DNA of 47,274 nt, from NCBI GenBank assembly GCA_024231975.1, contig JAAEQB010000004.1:1-47274 (forward strand), in the 5' to 3' direction. This document shows positions 1 through 8,145 of the stretch, in pieces. Position numbers and translations under genes: made by a program. Below the pieces are notes generated by a model. The model had not been told where the DNA came from. It did not search any database and saw only the letters and a list, made by a program, of their open reading frames with translations. The DNA comes from Allobosea sp. Its GTDB lineage: Bacteria > Pseudomonadota > Alphaproteobacteria > Rhizobiales > Beijerinckiaceae. The first letter of the stretch is position 1. Each line of letters starts with the position of its first letter.

Positions 1-210
1 CTGTCCGGGCGTGAATGACGCTCCGCGGCGGCCCTCGGCTCTCCCACGGTCTTGGCCACCACGGGTAGGGGCGGGCTCGCCGCAGAGACCCCGCGAGCCC
101 CAGCATCAAGGCTCATACCTCTTCTACACACAAGGGTTAGGGTGAGGGGTCTCGCGACGCCGATCATTGGCCCGGCACCGTGTTTTCCAGGGCTTGAAAG
201 CCCTGCGCGC
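1..210. other. Intergenic sequence, no gene seen
   Basis: I see no convincing coding sequence here. The short open frames lack family resemblance and have poor codon use. Around 131-155 there is an 'agggttagggtgagggg' stretch of the kind often found in dispersed intergenic repeats of Rhizobiales genomes. The real neighbour on this side lies outside the window. Confidence 0.5.
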
Positions 211-263
211 CCCCTCATCCGTCTCGGCTTCGCCGAGCCACCTTCTCCCGCAAGGGGAGAAGG
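211..263. repeat. Rhizobiales-type intergenic palindromic repeat
   Basis: Two perfect hairpins stand next to each other. CTCGGC (223-228) pairs with GCCGAG (232-237) around TTC, and CCTTCTCCC (241-249) pairs with GGGAGAAGG (255-263) around GCAAG. The 'CCCCTCATCCGTCTCGGCTTCGCCGAG' type of sequence is recalled from many Rhizobiales intergenic regions as a high-copy dispersed element; copy number cannot be seen in this window. Confidence 0.6.
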
Positions 264-285
264 GAAGTCCTCCGCGCCATGAAAA

Positions 286-307
286 GGGCCGCCCTCGCGA
301 GCGGCCC
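286..307 (-). terminator. Intrinsic terminator of the porin gene
   Basis: Read on the minus strand, GGGCCGC and GCGGCCC form a 7-bp perfect stem with an 8-nt loop, followed by TTTTC (282-285). It lies 28 bp past the porin stop codon. Confidence 0.7.
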
Positions 308-334
308 CTGAAGCAGCCTGCGCGGCGAAGGCGC

Positions 335-1261
335 TCACTTCGGCGCGAAGATGCCGACGCTGCTGGCGGTGATGTCGAAGGAGAGCGTCGCCACCACGGT
401 CGGGTTGCACCATTTCGAGCGCCCCGAGCCCGAGGTCACGCCGCGCGGATCGGCGGTCAGCGCGAAGCACTCGGTCTTCGACAGGTTGGTGTCGTGGTAG
501 CGCACATCCGCCGTCAGGTTCTTCCAGGTGTAGGACACGCCGGCGTTCCAATAGGTATAGTTCGGCAGGTTGGTCGGCGGATTGGTCGACCAGATCGCGA
601 GATTGGTCGTGCCGAGCCAGTAATGGCCGAGCTCGCCGGAAACCGAGAGCCCCTCGAGGAAGGGCAGGTTGTACTTCACCGTCGCCGAGGCATAGGTGCC
701 GCTCGCGCCGGTGCCGAGCCAGTCCCAGGCGTAGAACAGGTTCGCCCCGAGGATCAGCTTGTCCTCGAAATTATAGCTGACCTTGCCGTAAACCTCGGTG
801 AAATCGGTGTTCCGCGGCGTCCAGTAGACCCCGGCCGTATCGATGAACTGCTTCTCGCCGGGATAATAGTACTGCCAGACACCGACATCGACCGTGACCG
901 GACCGAATTTCGGCCGGATACCGGCATAGAAATCGATCTCGGCCGGCGGACGCGTCGCCAGGTCGACATTCGAGGCATAGACGCCGGCATAGACCAGGTT
1001 GTCGTAGAACTGCAGCTCGGCCCCGCCCTGGATCGCCGGCTTGCGGTCGGTCTGCGAGATGCCGCGGAAATTATAGTCCGTCATGCCCTTCACGCTGACG
1101 GCGATGTCGAACCAGGTGATGCTCGGCGCCACCGGCACCGGCGGTGCGCCCTTGCGGCTCGGCAGATCCGAAGCCAACGCCGCGCCGGACGCAGCAAGCG
1201 CCATTGACAGCGCAAAGCCCGTCAACAAGCCAGAGATCTTGAAGGCCATCGCGAACTCCAT
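335..1261 (-). CDS. TorF-family putative outer-membrane porin
   Basis: Predicted outer-membrane beta-barrel protein of the Gcw_chp/TorF family (about 308 aa). A cleavable signal peptide is visible: a hydrophobic stretch followed by an Ala-rich site near residue 30 (ALA-SDLPS). The mature part has alternating aromatic/polar strands, with the family-like opening VKGMTDYNFRGISQT and later YAGVYASNVD and WQYYYPGE segments; one Cys pair (ECFAL...KWCNP) lies near the C-terminus. The start at 1261 (MEFAMAFK) has AGGAAC just upstream; ATG at 1249 (MAFKISG) and 1291 are alternatives. It is monocistronic, with its own terminator. The family is assigned to passive solute uptake, but the substrate is unknown. 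Confidence 0.85.
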   Translation of the reverse strand: MEFAMAFKISGLLTGFALSMALAASGAALASDLPSRKGAPPVPVAPSITWFDIAVSVKGMTDYNFRGISQTDRKPAIQGGAELQFYDNLVYAGVYASNVDLATRPPAEIDFYAGIRPKFGPVTVDVGVWQYYYPGEKQFIDTAGVYWTPRNTDFTEVYGKVSYNFEDKLILGANLFYAWDWLGTGASGTYASATVKYNLPFLEGLSVSGELGHYWLGTTNLAIWSTNPPTNLPNYTYWNAGVSYTWKNLTADVRYHDTNLSKTECFALTADPRGVTSGSGRSKWCNPTVVATLSFDITASSVGIFAPK

Positions 1262-1402
1262 CGAGGTTCCTGCACGATTCTCGTCATGCATTCGCCATGA
1301 TTAGGCCGTCGCGGCCGTAATTTGGGCAAGGCGAGGTTTTTTGCAACCTGCTCGCGCAGTGAGCAATACTGGCGAAATCCGCCGTTCCAGCGCCTAGAAA
1401 AG

Positions 1403-1430
1403 CGCCCGCGGCCATTCCTGGCCGCGGGCG
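1403..1430. terminator. Terminator hairpin after the L,D-transpeptidase gene
   Basis: CGCCCGCGGCC (1403-1413) and GGCCGCGGGCG (1420-1430) form a perfect 11-bp stem around ATTCCT. On the minus strand it is followed by CTTTTC, which suits the transpeptidase gene ending at 1464. On plus, TGACTTTTTT follows, so it could work in both directions. Confidence 0.75.
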
Positions 1431-1463
1431 TGACTTTTTTACATCAGACGATTTGTAGGCTGC

Positions 1464-2885
1464 TCAGCGCGCCGTGGGCTGGCTCGCATAGGCCGCGTCG
1501 GGCTGCAGCTGCGAGGTCCGCAGGGTCGAGGAGCGGCGCGGCGGCAGCGGCGCAGTCACGGTCTGCGGCGTCTCCGGCACGGTCGAGGCGATCGGCGCCT
1601 GCTCCTTCGGCTCGGAGGAGGAGCCGCCGAGCAACGGCACGAAGCTCAGCGCGCGCTGGTAGAAGGAGGGCTGTGCCGGTTCGGCAGCGGCCGTCTGGAT
1701 CGGCTCCGATGTCGCGGCGCCGGCCGTCGCCTTGGCGACCTGCGTCGCCGCATCGCTCGCCGGCTTGGCGGCGGGCTGGGCTGCGGCCGGCTTGGCCGGC
1801 GCGGCAACGGCGACCACGGGCTTGGCTTCCTCCGCCTGCGCGCTGCTGACGGCGGCGAGCACGGCGTCGTTCTCGGCCGATTCGGCCCGGACGGTCGCCT
1901 TGGTGCGGCCCTTGTCGTCGAGCACGACGACGCGCGGGCCGATCAGCGAATCGACGCGGCTGATGCCGACATCGCGCGAGCCCCAGGCGACCGACCTGTT
2001 GAGCGAATCGGCGCCGGACTGGGCGAGCTGGCGCTTGAACGAGGAATGCTGGTCGCCGTCGTCATAGATGAGCTTGACCGCGGGGGTGCCCTTGGACACC
2101 AGCGCCGCGACCTGGATCTCGTCCTGCTGGCGCTTTTCGGCGAGAGCCTGTGTCAGCGAGGGATCGACCTGGACGCCGTCGCGGTTGAAGGCATAGCGAC
2201 CGCCGACCACCGAGACCGCAGGCTCGTCCTTGGCCACCTCGAAGAAGTCCGAGCCTTCCTTCAGGTTCTTCCAGAAGGCGATGTTCGGGTCGAGCCGGTG
2301 CTTGGCGAGGTTCTCCGGCGTCATCCGGAAGGGGAAGGCCTGCATCTGCACGGCGCGCTGCCCACCATTCTGGGCCTCGCGCACCAGCGCATAGATCTCG
2401 CCGATCTGGTCGTCGGTCATCGAGTAGCAGCCGGCCGAGGAGCAGGCGCCGTGCACCATCAGATGCGCGCCGGTGCGGCCATGCGCCCGGTCATAGGCGT
2501 TGGGATAGCCCATGTTGAACGAGACGTAGAACGACGAGTTCGGGTTCATCTGCGCCGGGCTGATGGCGTAGAAGCCCTCCGGCGCCATGCGGTCGCCCTC
2601 GCGCACCTTCGGGCCGAGCTGGCCCGACCAGCGGCACATCGGGAAGGTCTTGAGCAGGGCGTATTTGCCGTCGGCGCGCTTCTTCCAGATCTCGAGCTCC
2701 GACTCCTTCTTGTAGGAGCGAATCACGATCGGCTGGCTCTTGCTCATGCCCTTCTCGGACATCAGCGTGTAGGTCGCCGACGGAATCGGGATGTTGTGGC
2801 GCGCGGAGCCGCGATAGCGATCTTCTTCGCAGGCTGCCAAACTGAGGCCAAGGAGCGCCGCCAGCGCGAAATGTCTCACAGCCAC
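1464..2885 (-). CDS. L,D-transpeptidase lipoprotein with long Ala/Pro-rich tail
   Basis: Periplasmic YkuD/ErfK-type L,D-transpeptidase, expected to make 3-3 peptidoglycan crosslinks or to attach proteins to the wall. Residues 1-19 form a lipoprotein signal with lipobox LAAC (Cys19). The catalytic HG...SxGC motif is present at residues 145-153 (HGACSSAGC, nucleophile Cys153), inside a domain spanning about residues 50-180. The remainder to 473 aa is a second globular part and then a low-complexity Ala/Pro/Lys-rich tail (about 350-473), unusually long for the family. The start is GTG at 2885, with another GTG two codons later; no strong ribosome binding site is visible. It is transcribed alone, with a hairpin after the stop. 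Confidence 0.85.
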   Translation of the reverse strand: MAVRHFALAALLGLSLAACEEDRYRGSARHNIPIPSATYTLMSEKGMSKSQPIVIRSYKKESELEIWKKRADGKYALLKTFPMCRWSGQLGPKVREGDRMAPEGFYAISPAQMNPNSSFYVSFNMGYPNAYDRAHGRTGAHLMVHGACSSAGCYSMTDDQIGEIYALVREAQNGGQRAVQMQAFPFRMTPENLAKHRLDPNIAFWKNLKEGSDFFEVAKDEPAVSVVGGRYAFNRDGVQVDPSLTQALAEKRQQDEIQVAALVSKGTPAVKLIYDDGDQHSSFKRQLAQSGADSLNRSVAWGSRDVGISRVDSLIGPRVVVLDDKGRTKATVRAESAENDAVLAAVSSAQAEEAKPVVAVAAPAKPAAAQPAAKPASDAATQVAKATAGAATSEPIQTAAAEPAQPSFYQRALSFVPLLGGSSSEPKEQAPIASTVPETPQTVTAPLPPRRSSTLRTSQLQPDAAYASQPTAR

Positions 2886-3082
2886 GTCGTCAATCCCATC
2901 TCGCGCGGACGCGTCAGACCCGACAGATCACCACGCAACAAGGCCAAATTATGCCCGTTGCCCGGTTGTAGGACCGTTAGCCTTGACCGTTCCTTACCAC
3001 AGGGGCCTCGCAGAAGGCCATATGGTGAAGCCGCGGTAAAGCGCCCGCCGGACCGAACGCCCGGTTGCGCACAATCGGCGGG

Positions 3083-4036
3083 CTACAGCGCCCGGCCGAC
3101 CGCCAGATATTTTTCCGCCCGACGGTCGACGATCTCGTCGGCGCTGAGCCCGGCGAATTCGGACAATGCCGCTTCGATCGCCGCGCCGGCCCGCTCGATC
3201 GCAGCCTGGGGATCGCGATGGGCGCCGCCGGTCGGCTCGGTGACGATCCGGTCGATCACGCCGAAGCGCAGCAGGTCCTGGGCGGTGATCTTCATGCCGG
3301 TCGCGGCGTCCTGGGCGCGGGCCGTATCGCGCCAGAGGATCGAGGCGGCGCCTTCCGGCGAGATCACCGAATAGATCGCATGCTCCAGCATCAGCACCCT
3401 GCTGGCAGCGGCGATGGCGATGGCGCCGCCCGAGCCGCCCTCGCCGATCACCAGCGCGACGCTCGGCGTGCGCAAGGCGAGGCAGGTCTCGGTCGAGCGC
3501 GCGATCGCCTCGGCCTGGCCACGCTCCTCGGCCTCGATGCCGGGATAGGCGCCGGCGGTATCGATGAAGCTCAGCACCGGCAGGCCGAAGCGGTCGGCCA
3601 GTTCCATCAGGCGCACCGCCTTGCGGTAGCCTTCGGGCTTGGGCATGCCGAAATTGTGCCGGATGCGGGTCTCGGTCGAGTTGCCCTTCTCCTGGCCGAT
3701 GACGCAGACCGGCTCGCCGCGGAAGCGGCCGAAACCGCCGACGATCGCCTCGTCCTCGCCGAAGGCACGGTCGCCCGCCATCGGCGTGAACTCGTCGATC
3801 AGGGCCGAGCAGTAGTCGAGGAAATGCGGGCGCTGCGGATGGCGCGCCACCAGCGTCTTCTGCCAGGGCGTCAGGGCGCCATAGAGGTCCTTCAGCGCCT
3901 GCGAGGCCTTGGCCTCGAGCTTGCCGACCTCCTCGGCGAGGGAATAGCCGTCGCCCTTGCCGTCGAGTGCGCGCAGTTCATCCGCCTTCGCCTCCAATTC
4001 GGCAACCGGCTTTTCGAAATCGAGATAGCTTCGCAT
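3083..4036 (-). CDS. accA: Acetyl-CoA carboxylase carboxyltransferase subunit alpha
   Basis: Cytosolic alpha subunit of the carboxyltransferase half of acetyl-CoA carboxylase, the first committed step of fatty-acid synthesis; it works with AccD, which is not in this window. The 317-aa length matches the family. Recognisable segments are the N-terminal YLDFEKPVAELE, the mid-region GRFRGEPVCVIGQEKG, FIDTAGAYPGIEAEERGQAE, and IGEGGSGGAIAI for CoA-carboxybiotin chemistry. An open frame continues far upstream, but homology begins at MRSYLDF, so ATG at 4036 is chosen; ATG at 4042 is a near alternative. The next gene upstream on the same strand is a methyltransferase 119 bp away. Confidence 0.97.
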   Translation of the reverse strand: MRSYLDFEKPVAELEAKADELRALDGKGDGYSLAEEVGKLEAKASQALKDLYGALTPWQKTLVARHPQRPHFLDYCSALIDEFTPMAGDRAFGEDEAIVGGFGRFRGEPVCVIGQEKGNSTETRIRHNFGMPKPEGYRKAVRLMELADRFGLPVLSFIDTAGAYPGIEAEERGQAEAIARSTETCLALRTPSVALVIGEGGSGGAIAIAAASRVLMLEHAIYSVISPEGAASILWRDTARAQDAATGMKITAQDLLRFGVIDRIVTEPTGGAHRDPQAAIERAGAAIEAALSEFAGLSADEIVDRRAEKYLAVGRAL

Positions 4037-4155
4037 CGACATCCAGATCAGATCCCGCTTTCCCAGGGGAGAGGCGGCAGCATCGGCCGCCAGGGGTCGC
4101 GGCGACGGAACGGTCAAAAAAGGCGGCGGACCTTGGCCGCGCCCCGGCGAAATTG

Positions 4156-4926
4156 TCAACCCGCCGGCATCGTCTCCCCATCCTGCCGCGGCAATCGACT
4201 TGAGGGGTGAGCCTGCGGCAGCAGCACCGGCCGGAAGGCGAAGCTGCGCCGCGTCGCGCGCAGGGGCGCGCGCCGGTAGAACTGCTTGGTCGCGTCGATG
4301 ACGTAGACGCCGGCGAAGGGCAGCGAGAGGCCGGCGCCAACCTTCTCCCAGGCCATGGCCGAGCGCATGAACAGGCGCCGGCGCAGCGGCGGCACATAGA
4401 GCGCCTCGGCCCAATGCTCGGGCGAGAACATCGCACGGCGCATCAAGGCCTCGATCTGCGAGCGGCTGAACGGCCGGCCATGGCCGAATGGGGTCGTATC
4501 CATCCGCGCCCACAGGCCGCGCCGGTTCGGGACGACGACGATCAGGCGTCCGCCCGGGCTCAGCACCCGCGAAATCTCCTCCAGCAGATCCTCCGGGCTC
4601 TCGGTCTCTTCCAGCGCATGCACCAGTAGCACCCGGTCGATCGAGGCGGTCGGCAGCGGCAGCAGGGTCGGCTCGACCAAAGCCGAGGCGGAAAGCCCGG
4701 GCGACGGCCAGTTCACCACGCCCTGCGCCGCCGGCATGAAGGCGATCACCCGCTCGGCCTCGCCACCAAGCAGCGGCAGATAGGGCGTCGCGTATCCCAG
4801 GCCAAGCAGGCGCTGGCGTCGGCAATCCGGCCAGAGCCTCAGCATCACCCGACCGACGGTCCGCCGCGCCACATGCCCGAGCGGGCTGGCATAGAAGCTG
4901 CGCAGGTCGACGACATCCAAGGCCAT
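4156..4926 (-). CDS. Class I SAM-dependent methyltransferase
   Basis: 256-aa protein with a methyltransferase type-11 core. After an N-terminal helix region (VDLRSFYASPLG) comes a SAM-fold segment, the D-x-hydrophobic motif IDRVLLVHALEETESPEDLLEEISRVL, and the post-core strand GGRLIVVVPNRRG. The glycine-rich motif I is weakly preserved (GLGYATPYLPLL), as in other members of this group. The substrate is unknown; small metabolites or quinone-like compounds are possible. It is divergent from gloB across a 163-bp region holding an inverted heptamer array. ATG at 4926 is chosen because the family-like N-terminus starts there; the longer frame upstream runs into repeat sequence. Confidence 0.8.
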   Translation of the reverse strand: MALDVVDLRSFYASPLGHVARRTVGRVMLRLWPDCRRQRLLGLGYATPYLPLLGGEAERVIAFMPAAQGVVNWPSPGLSASALVEPTLLPLPTASIDRVLLVHALEETESPEDLLEEISRVLSPGGRLIVVVPNRRGLWARMDTTPFGHGRPFSRSQIEALMRRAMFSPEHWAEALYVPPLRRRLFMRSAMAWEKVGAGLSLPFAGVYVIDATKQFYRRAPLRATRRSFAFRPVLLPQAHPSSRLPRQDGETMPAG

Positions 4927-4970
4927 GCCGACGGAGATGGCGCAGCGGGGGCGGGAGCGCAAGGGTGGAC

Positions 4971-5079
4971 GGCAGTCGGCAATCGGCAGTAGGCAGTCGC
5001 CACCCTGACTTGATAGGTTGCCGTCTCGTTCCGCCCCGGCTCGGACTCTCCGACTGCCGATTGCCCATTGCCGACTGCC
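4971..5079. repeat. Inverted pair of four-unit heptamer arrays
   Basis: The left arm (4971-4998) is four tandem heptamers GGCAGTC, GGCAATC, GGCAGTA, GGCAGTC. The right arm (5052-5079) is the inverted counterpart: GACTGCC, GATTGCC, CATTGCC, GACTGCC. Aligned as 29-nt arms (4971-4999 and 5051-5079), 26 of 29 positions pair around a 51-nt spacer. The array sits between the divergent methyltransferase and gloB genes, and the right arm ends 11 nt before the gloB ATG, next to its GGAG. Confidence 0.9.
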
Positions 5080-5089
5080 GGAGTTTCCC

Positions 5090-5854
5090 ATGCCGCTCGA
5101 CATCCATGTCTTCCGCACGCTCAGCGACAATGCCGGTGCGCTGCTGCGCGACCCCGGCACGGGCGCCTGCGCCACCGTCGACGTTCCCGATGCCGGCGAG
5201 GTGCTCGCCGCCGCCAAGGCCAAAGGCTGGACGATCAGCCAGGTGCTGGTGACGCATGAGCATGCCGACCATGTCCAGGGTATCGCCGCGCTGAAGCAGG
5301 CGACCGGCGCCAAGGTGTTCGCGCCGGAAGCCGCACGCGCCGGCGCCCCGGTCGACGTCGTCATCAGAGAAGGCGACCGCGTCTCGGTCGGCAGCTATGA
5401 GTTCGAAACCTGGGCGACGCCCGGCCATGCCGAGGGCCATGTCAGCCTCGTCAGCCAGAAGGCGAAGCTCGCTTTGGTCGGCGACGTCGTCTTCGTCATG
5501 GGCTGCGGGCGCGTCATGCCGGGCCGGATGGAGGCGATGTGGACCTCGTTGTCGCGGGTCATGGCGCTGCCGGACGCGACCACGCTGATCACCGGCCACG
5601 ACTACACGCTCTCGAATGCCCGCTTCGCCGCGGCGATGGACCCGAGCAACGCCGCCGTCGCGGCGCGTCTCGCCGAGGCCGAGGCGGCAAAGGCCGAGGG
5701 ACGCTTCTGGGCCGTGACGACGGTCGGCGAGGAACGGGCGACCAACCCCTTCTTCCGCGCCGACGAGCCGGCGCTCGCTGCGACGCTCGGCATCGTCGGC
5801 AAGCCGGCGGGCGAGGTCTTCGCCGCGCTGCGCGAGGCCAAGAACAGATTCTGA
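5090..5854 (+). CDS. gloB: Hydroxyacylglutathione hydrolase (glyoxalase II)
   Basis: Metallo-beta-lactamase-fold hydrolase that converts S-D-lactoylglutathione to glutathione and D-lactate in methylglyoxal detoxification. The metal motif THEHADH lies at residues 55-61; TPGHAEGH, the bridging Asp in LVGDVVF and the last His in ITGHDYT follow. The downstream CGRVMPGRMEAMWTSL and GHDYTLSNARFA segments are typical of GloB rather than of generic MBL proteins. Length 254 aa fits. The ATG at 5090 follows GGAG; longer frames start inside the repeat array. A DUF985 cupin gene begins 20 bp downstream and a GNAT gene after that, probably as one operon. Confidence 0.9.
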   Translation: MPLDIHVFRTLSDNAGALLRDPGTGACATVDVPDAGEVLAAAKAKGWTISQVLVTHEHADHVQGIAALKQATGAKVFAPEAARAGAPVDVVIREGDRVSVGSYEFETWATPGHAEGHVSLVSQKAKLALVGDVVFVMGCGRVMPGRMEAMWTSLSRVMALPDATTLITGHDYTLSNARFAAAMDPSNAAVAARLAEAEAAKAEGRFWAVTTVGEERATNPFFRADEPALAATLGIVGKPAGEVFAALREAKNRF

Positions 5855-5873
5855 GAACAGGTTCTGAACCGCG

Positions 5874-6329
5874 ATGAACACGTTGAGCGGCCTCAGCGCC
5901 GCCGAGGTCATCCGCCTGCTGGAGCTGAAGCCCCATCCCGAGGGCGGGCATTATCGCGAGACCTTCCGCGATCCCGCCGGGCCGGAGGGGCGCGGCTTCT
6001 CGACCGCGATCTACTATCTGCTCGATGTCGGCGAGACCTCGGAATGGCACCGCGTCGATGCCGCCGAGATCTGGCACCACTATGCCGGCGCGCCACTGGT
6101 GATCACGCTCTCGCCGAACGGCCACGACGCCTCAGCCCACCATCTCGGCAAGGACCTTGCCGCCGGCCAGCGGCCGCAGATCGTCGTGCCGGCCGGACAC
6201 TGGCAGAGCGCGACCTCGCTCGGCGCCTGGACTTTGGTCGGCTGCACGGTCGCGCCGGGCTTCGCCTTCTCCGGCTTTGAGATGGCGCCGCCGGACTGGC
6301 GGCCGACGCCGCGCCCGGCCGGAGGCTGA
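5874..6329 (+). CDS. Cupin domain protein (DUF985 / cupin_5)
   Basis: 151-aa single-domain cupin. It opens with the family signature LLELKPHPEGGHYRETFRDP and continues with TAIYYLLDVGETSEWHRVDAAEIWHHYAGAPL, whose His and Glu residues could form a metal or sugar-like ligand site. VVPAGHWQSA and GCTVAPGFAFSGFEMA close the barrel. Family members are annotated only as DUF985, some likened to epimerases; no reaction can be assigned. It lies 19 bp after gloB and 2 bp before the acetyltransferase gene, so co-transcription is likely. Confidence 0.88.
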   Translation: MNTLSGLSAAEVIRLLELKPHPEGGHYRETFRDPAGPEGRGFSTAIYYLLDVGETSEWHRVDAAEIWHHYAGAPLVITLSPNGHDASAHHLGKDLAAGQRPQIVVPAGHWQSATSLGAWTLVGCTVAPGFAFSGFEMAPPDWRPTPRPAGG

Positions 6330-6331
6330 GC

Positions 6332-7093
6332 ATGGACAAGCCCGTCACCGATATGGCGCTGGTCAGCGCTTGCGAGACCCGCATCGTCAATGCCTGGCCG
6401 GCGCCGACCACGCTCGTCGTCGACCAATGGGTCGTGCGCTTCGCCAACGGCTATTCCGGCCGCGCCAACTCGGCCTCGTCACTGCGCGAGGGCGGCGACA
6501 TGGACGAGGCGACGCTGGCCTTCGTCGAGGGCCTCTATCGCCAGGCCGGCCTGCCGCCACGCATCCGCTTCACCCCTCTGGTCGCCGAGGATGCCCGTCG
6601 CCGCTTCGCCGAGCGCGGCTACCGCATCGAGACCGCTTCCTTCGGCATGGTCGCCGAGCTCGATCCCGGCCTGTATCAGCCCACTTCCGGCATGGTCGCC
6701 ACCGCGCAGGCGGACGATGCCTGGATCGACGGCGTCTGCCGCCACCAGATCGGCAACAAGCGCAACCGCGACCATCTAGCCGCGATCGTCTCCGGCGTGC
6801 GCGTTCCCGCCGCTTTCGCGACCCTGATGCATGAGGGGCGCCCCGCCGCCTATGCGATGAGCGTCGCGGAGCGCGGCATGGCCGAGATCGGCGCGGTCAT
6901 CGTCGACGAAGCCCTACGCGGCAAGGGCCTCGGCAAGCAGATGATGCTGGGGCTGATGGGCTGGGCCGCGGCGCAGGGCTGCAATCAGGCCTATCTCCAG
7001 GTCGACCAGAGCAACGGTCTCGCCTTCGAGATGTACAAGCGGCTCGGCTTCCGCACGGTCTACGCCTACGAGACCCGGATCCTCGACATCTGA
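6332..7093 (+). CDS. GNAT-family N-acetyltransferase
   Basis: 253-aa protein with a C-terminal GNAT domain (about residues 115-250). The acetyl-CoA pyrophosphate loop is RGKGLGKQM, followed by AAAQGCNQAYLQVDQSNGLAFEMYKRLGFRTVYAYETR, a typical GNAT end with the N...A...Y/LGF pattern. The N-terminal half is the longer extension seen in a subgroup of bacterial acetyltransferases and carries no motif I recognise. The substrate is unknown. It starts 2 bp after the cupin stop codon and is the last gene of the apparent gloB operon; the next gene is convergent and ends 1 bp away. Confidence 0.85.
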   Translation: MDKPVTDMALVSACETRIVNAWPAPTTLVVDQWVVRFANGYSGRANSASSLREGGDMDEATLAFVEGLYRQAGLPPRIRFTPLVAEDARRRFAERGYRIETASFGMVAELDPGLYQPTSGMVATAQADDAWIDGVCRHQIGNKRNRDHLAAIVSGVRVPAAFATLMHEGRPAAYAMSVAERGMAEIGAVIVDEALRGKGLGKQMMLGLMGWAAAQGCNQAYLQVDQSNGLAFEMYKRLGFRTVYAYETRILDI

Positions 7094-7094
7094 G

Positions 7095-7979
7095 CTAGCC
7101 GCCGGCCGCCTTCGGCGCGGCAGCCCGTGCAGCAGGCCCGAAGCTCGCGACCAGCGCGCCGACGACGATCAGCACGCAGGACACGGCGAGCAGCCAGCTC
7201 GCCGGCGCATAGCCGGCGATCACCAGGATCACGGTCGAGAGCACCGGCGCCGCATAGGAGGCGACGCCGAGAAAGGCGACATCGCCCTTCTTCATGCCGA
7301 TGTCCCAGCAGATGAAGGCAAGCCCGATCGAGCCCAGGCCGAGGCCGAGCACGCCGCCCCATTCGACCGCGCTCGGCGCCCACAGGGTCGTCTCGAAGGC
7401 AAGATGGCAGGCGAAGGCGGGAATGGCGCAGCCGAGCATGGTGATGGCGAGACTCTCCGACGGCACCCCGGCGAAACGCCTAGATAGCACCGAATAGCTC
7501 GCCCAGACGAAGGCGCCGAGCGCCGCCAGCACATGGCCAAGCTGGATGCCCGCGCCCGAGCCGAGGCTGCCGGAGATCAGCAGTGCCGTCGCGGCAAGTC
7601 CGATCAGCGCCCCGACCAGATGGCGGGCCTTGAGCCCGCCGCCCGGCAGCAATGCCGCGAACAGCACGATCAGCAGCGGCCAGAGATAATGGATCAGGTT
7701 GGCCTCGGCCGCCGGCGCCGTCTTCACCGCGGCATAATAGAGCGCCGTGTCGCCGAACGGCCCGTAGAGCCCGAGCAGGAAGGAGCCCGGCGTCGGCCGC
7801 GCCAGATGCAGGCGCCCGCGCAGCGCCGCGATCGCCAGCACCAGCACGCCGCCGATGACGAAGGTCATGCCGACGAGCTGAAAGGGCGGTACCCGTCCGG
7901 ACATGGCGGTGAACAGCGCCAGGGTCGACCAGAGCAGGATCGCGACGGAACCGGTCGCGGTAGCGGTACGGGAGGTCAT
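7095..7979 (-). CDS. EamA/DMT-family exporter, YddG-like
   Basis: 294-aa inner-membrane protein with about ten hydrophobic segments and two EamA repeats, members of the drug/metabolite transporter superfamily. The N-terminal segment GSVAILLWSTLALFTAMSG and the loop AAVKTAPAAEANLIHYLWPLLIVL resemble the aromatic amino-acid exporter YddG and relatives. Export of an amino acid or related metabolite is the likely role, but the substrate cannot be read from the sequence. It stands alone between a convergent acetyltransferase gene and the hydrolase gene. Start ATG at 7979. Confidence 0.85.
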   Translation of the reverse strand: MTSRTATATGSVAILLWSTLALFTAMSGRVPPFQLVGMTFVIGGVLVLAIAALRGRLHLARPTPGSFLLGLYGPFGDTALYYAAVKTAPAAEANLIHYLWPLLIVLFAALLPGGGLKARHLVGALIGLAATALLISGSLGSGAGIQLGHVLAALGAFVWASYSVLSRRFAGVPSESLAITMLGCAIPAFACHLAFETTLWAPSAVEWGGVLGLGLGSIGLAFICWDIGMKKGDVAFLGVASYAAPVLSTVILVIAGYAPASWLLAVSCVLIVVGALVASFGPAARAAAPKAAGG

Positions 7980-8081
7980 GAGGTGAGCTTCAGCGTGGCG
8001 ACGACTGGAGACCCGTTAAGCGCTGCGTCGCCCCCTCGCCAGCCCATTCACCGTCGGCAGCCGGCATGCACGCGAAAAAAT

Positions 8082-8113
8082 GCCGGCAGGGCCAATGTAG
8101 CGGCCCTGCCGGC
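8082..8113 (-). terminator. Strong intrinsic terminator of the hydrolase gene
   Basis: GCCGGCAGGGCC (8082-8093) and GGCCCTGCCGGC (8102-8113) form a perfect 12-bp stem with an 8-nt loop. On the minus strand ATTTTTTCG follows. It lies 32 bp after the hydrolase stop codon. Confidence 0.85.
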
Positions 8114-8145
8114 GATCTGTCGGATGGCTCGACCTCCGCGCCGCC

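Noticed and set aside
4971..5079. Heptamer arrays as a CRISPR or origin iteron array
   Set aside because: Units are 7 nt with no spacers, only four per arm, and inverted; no rep or cas gene is nearby.
4037..5911. Very long minus-strand frame joining accA to an upstream 620-codon extension
   Set aside because: Only the last 317 codons match AccA; the rest is a shadow of the methyltransferase and gloB genes in a G+C-rich genome.
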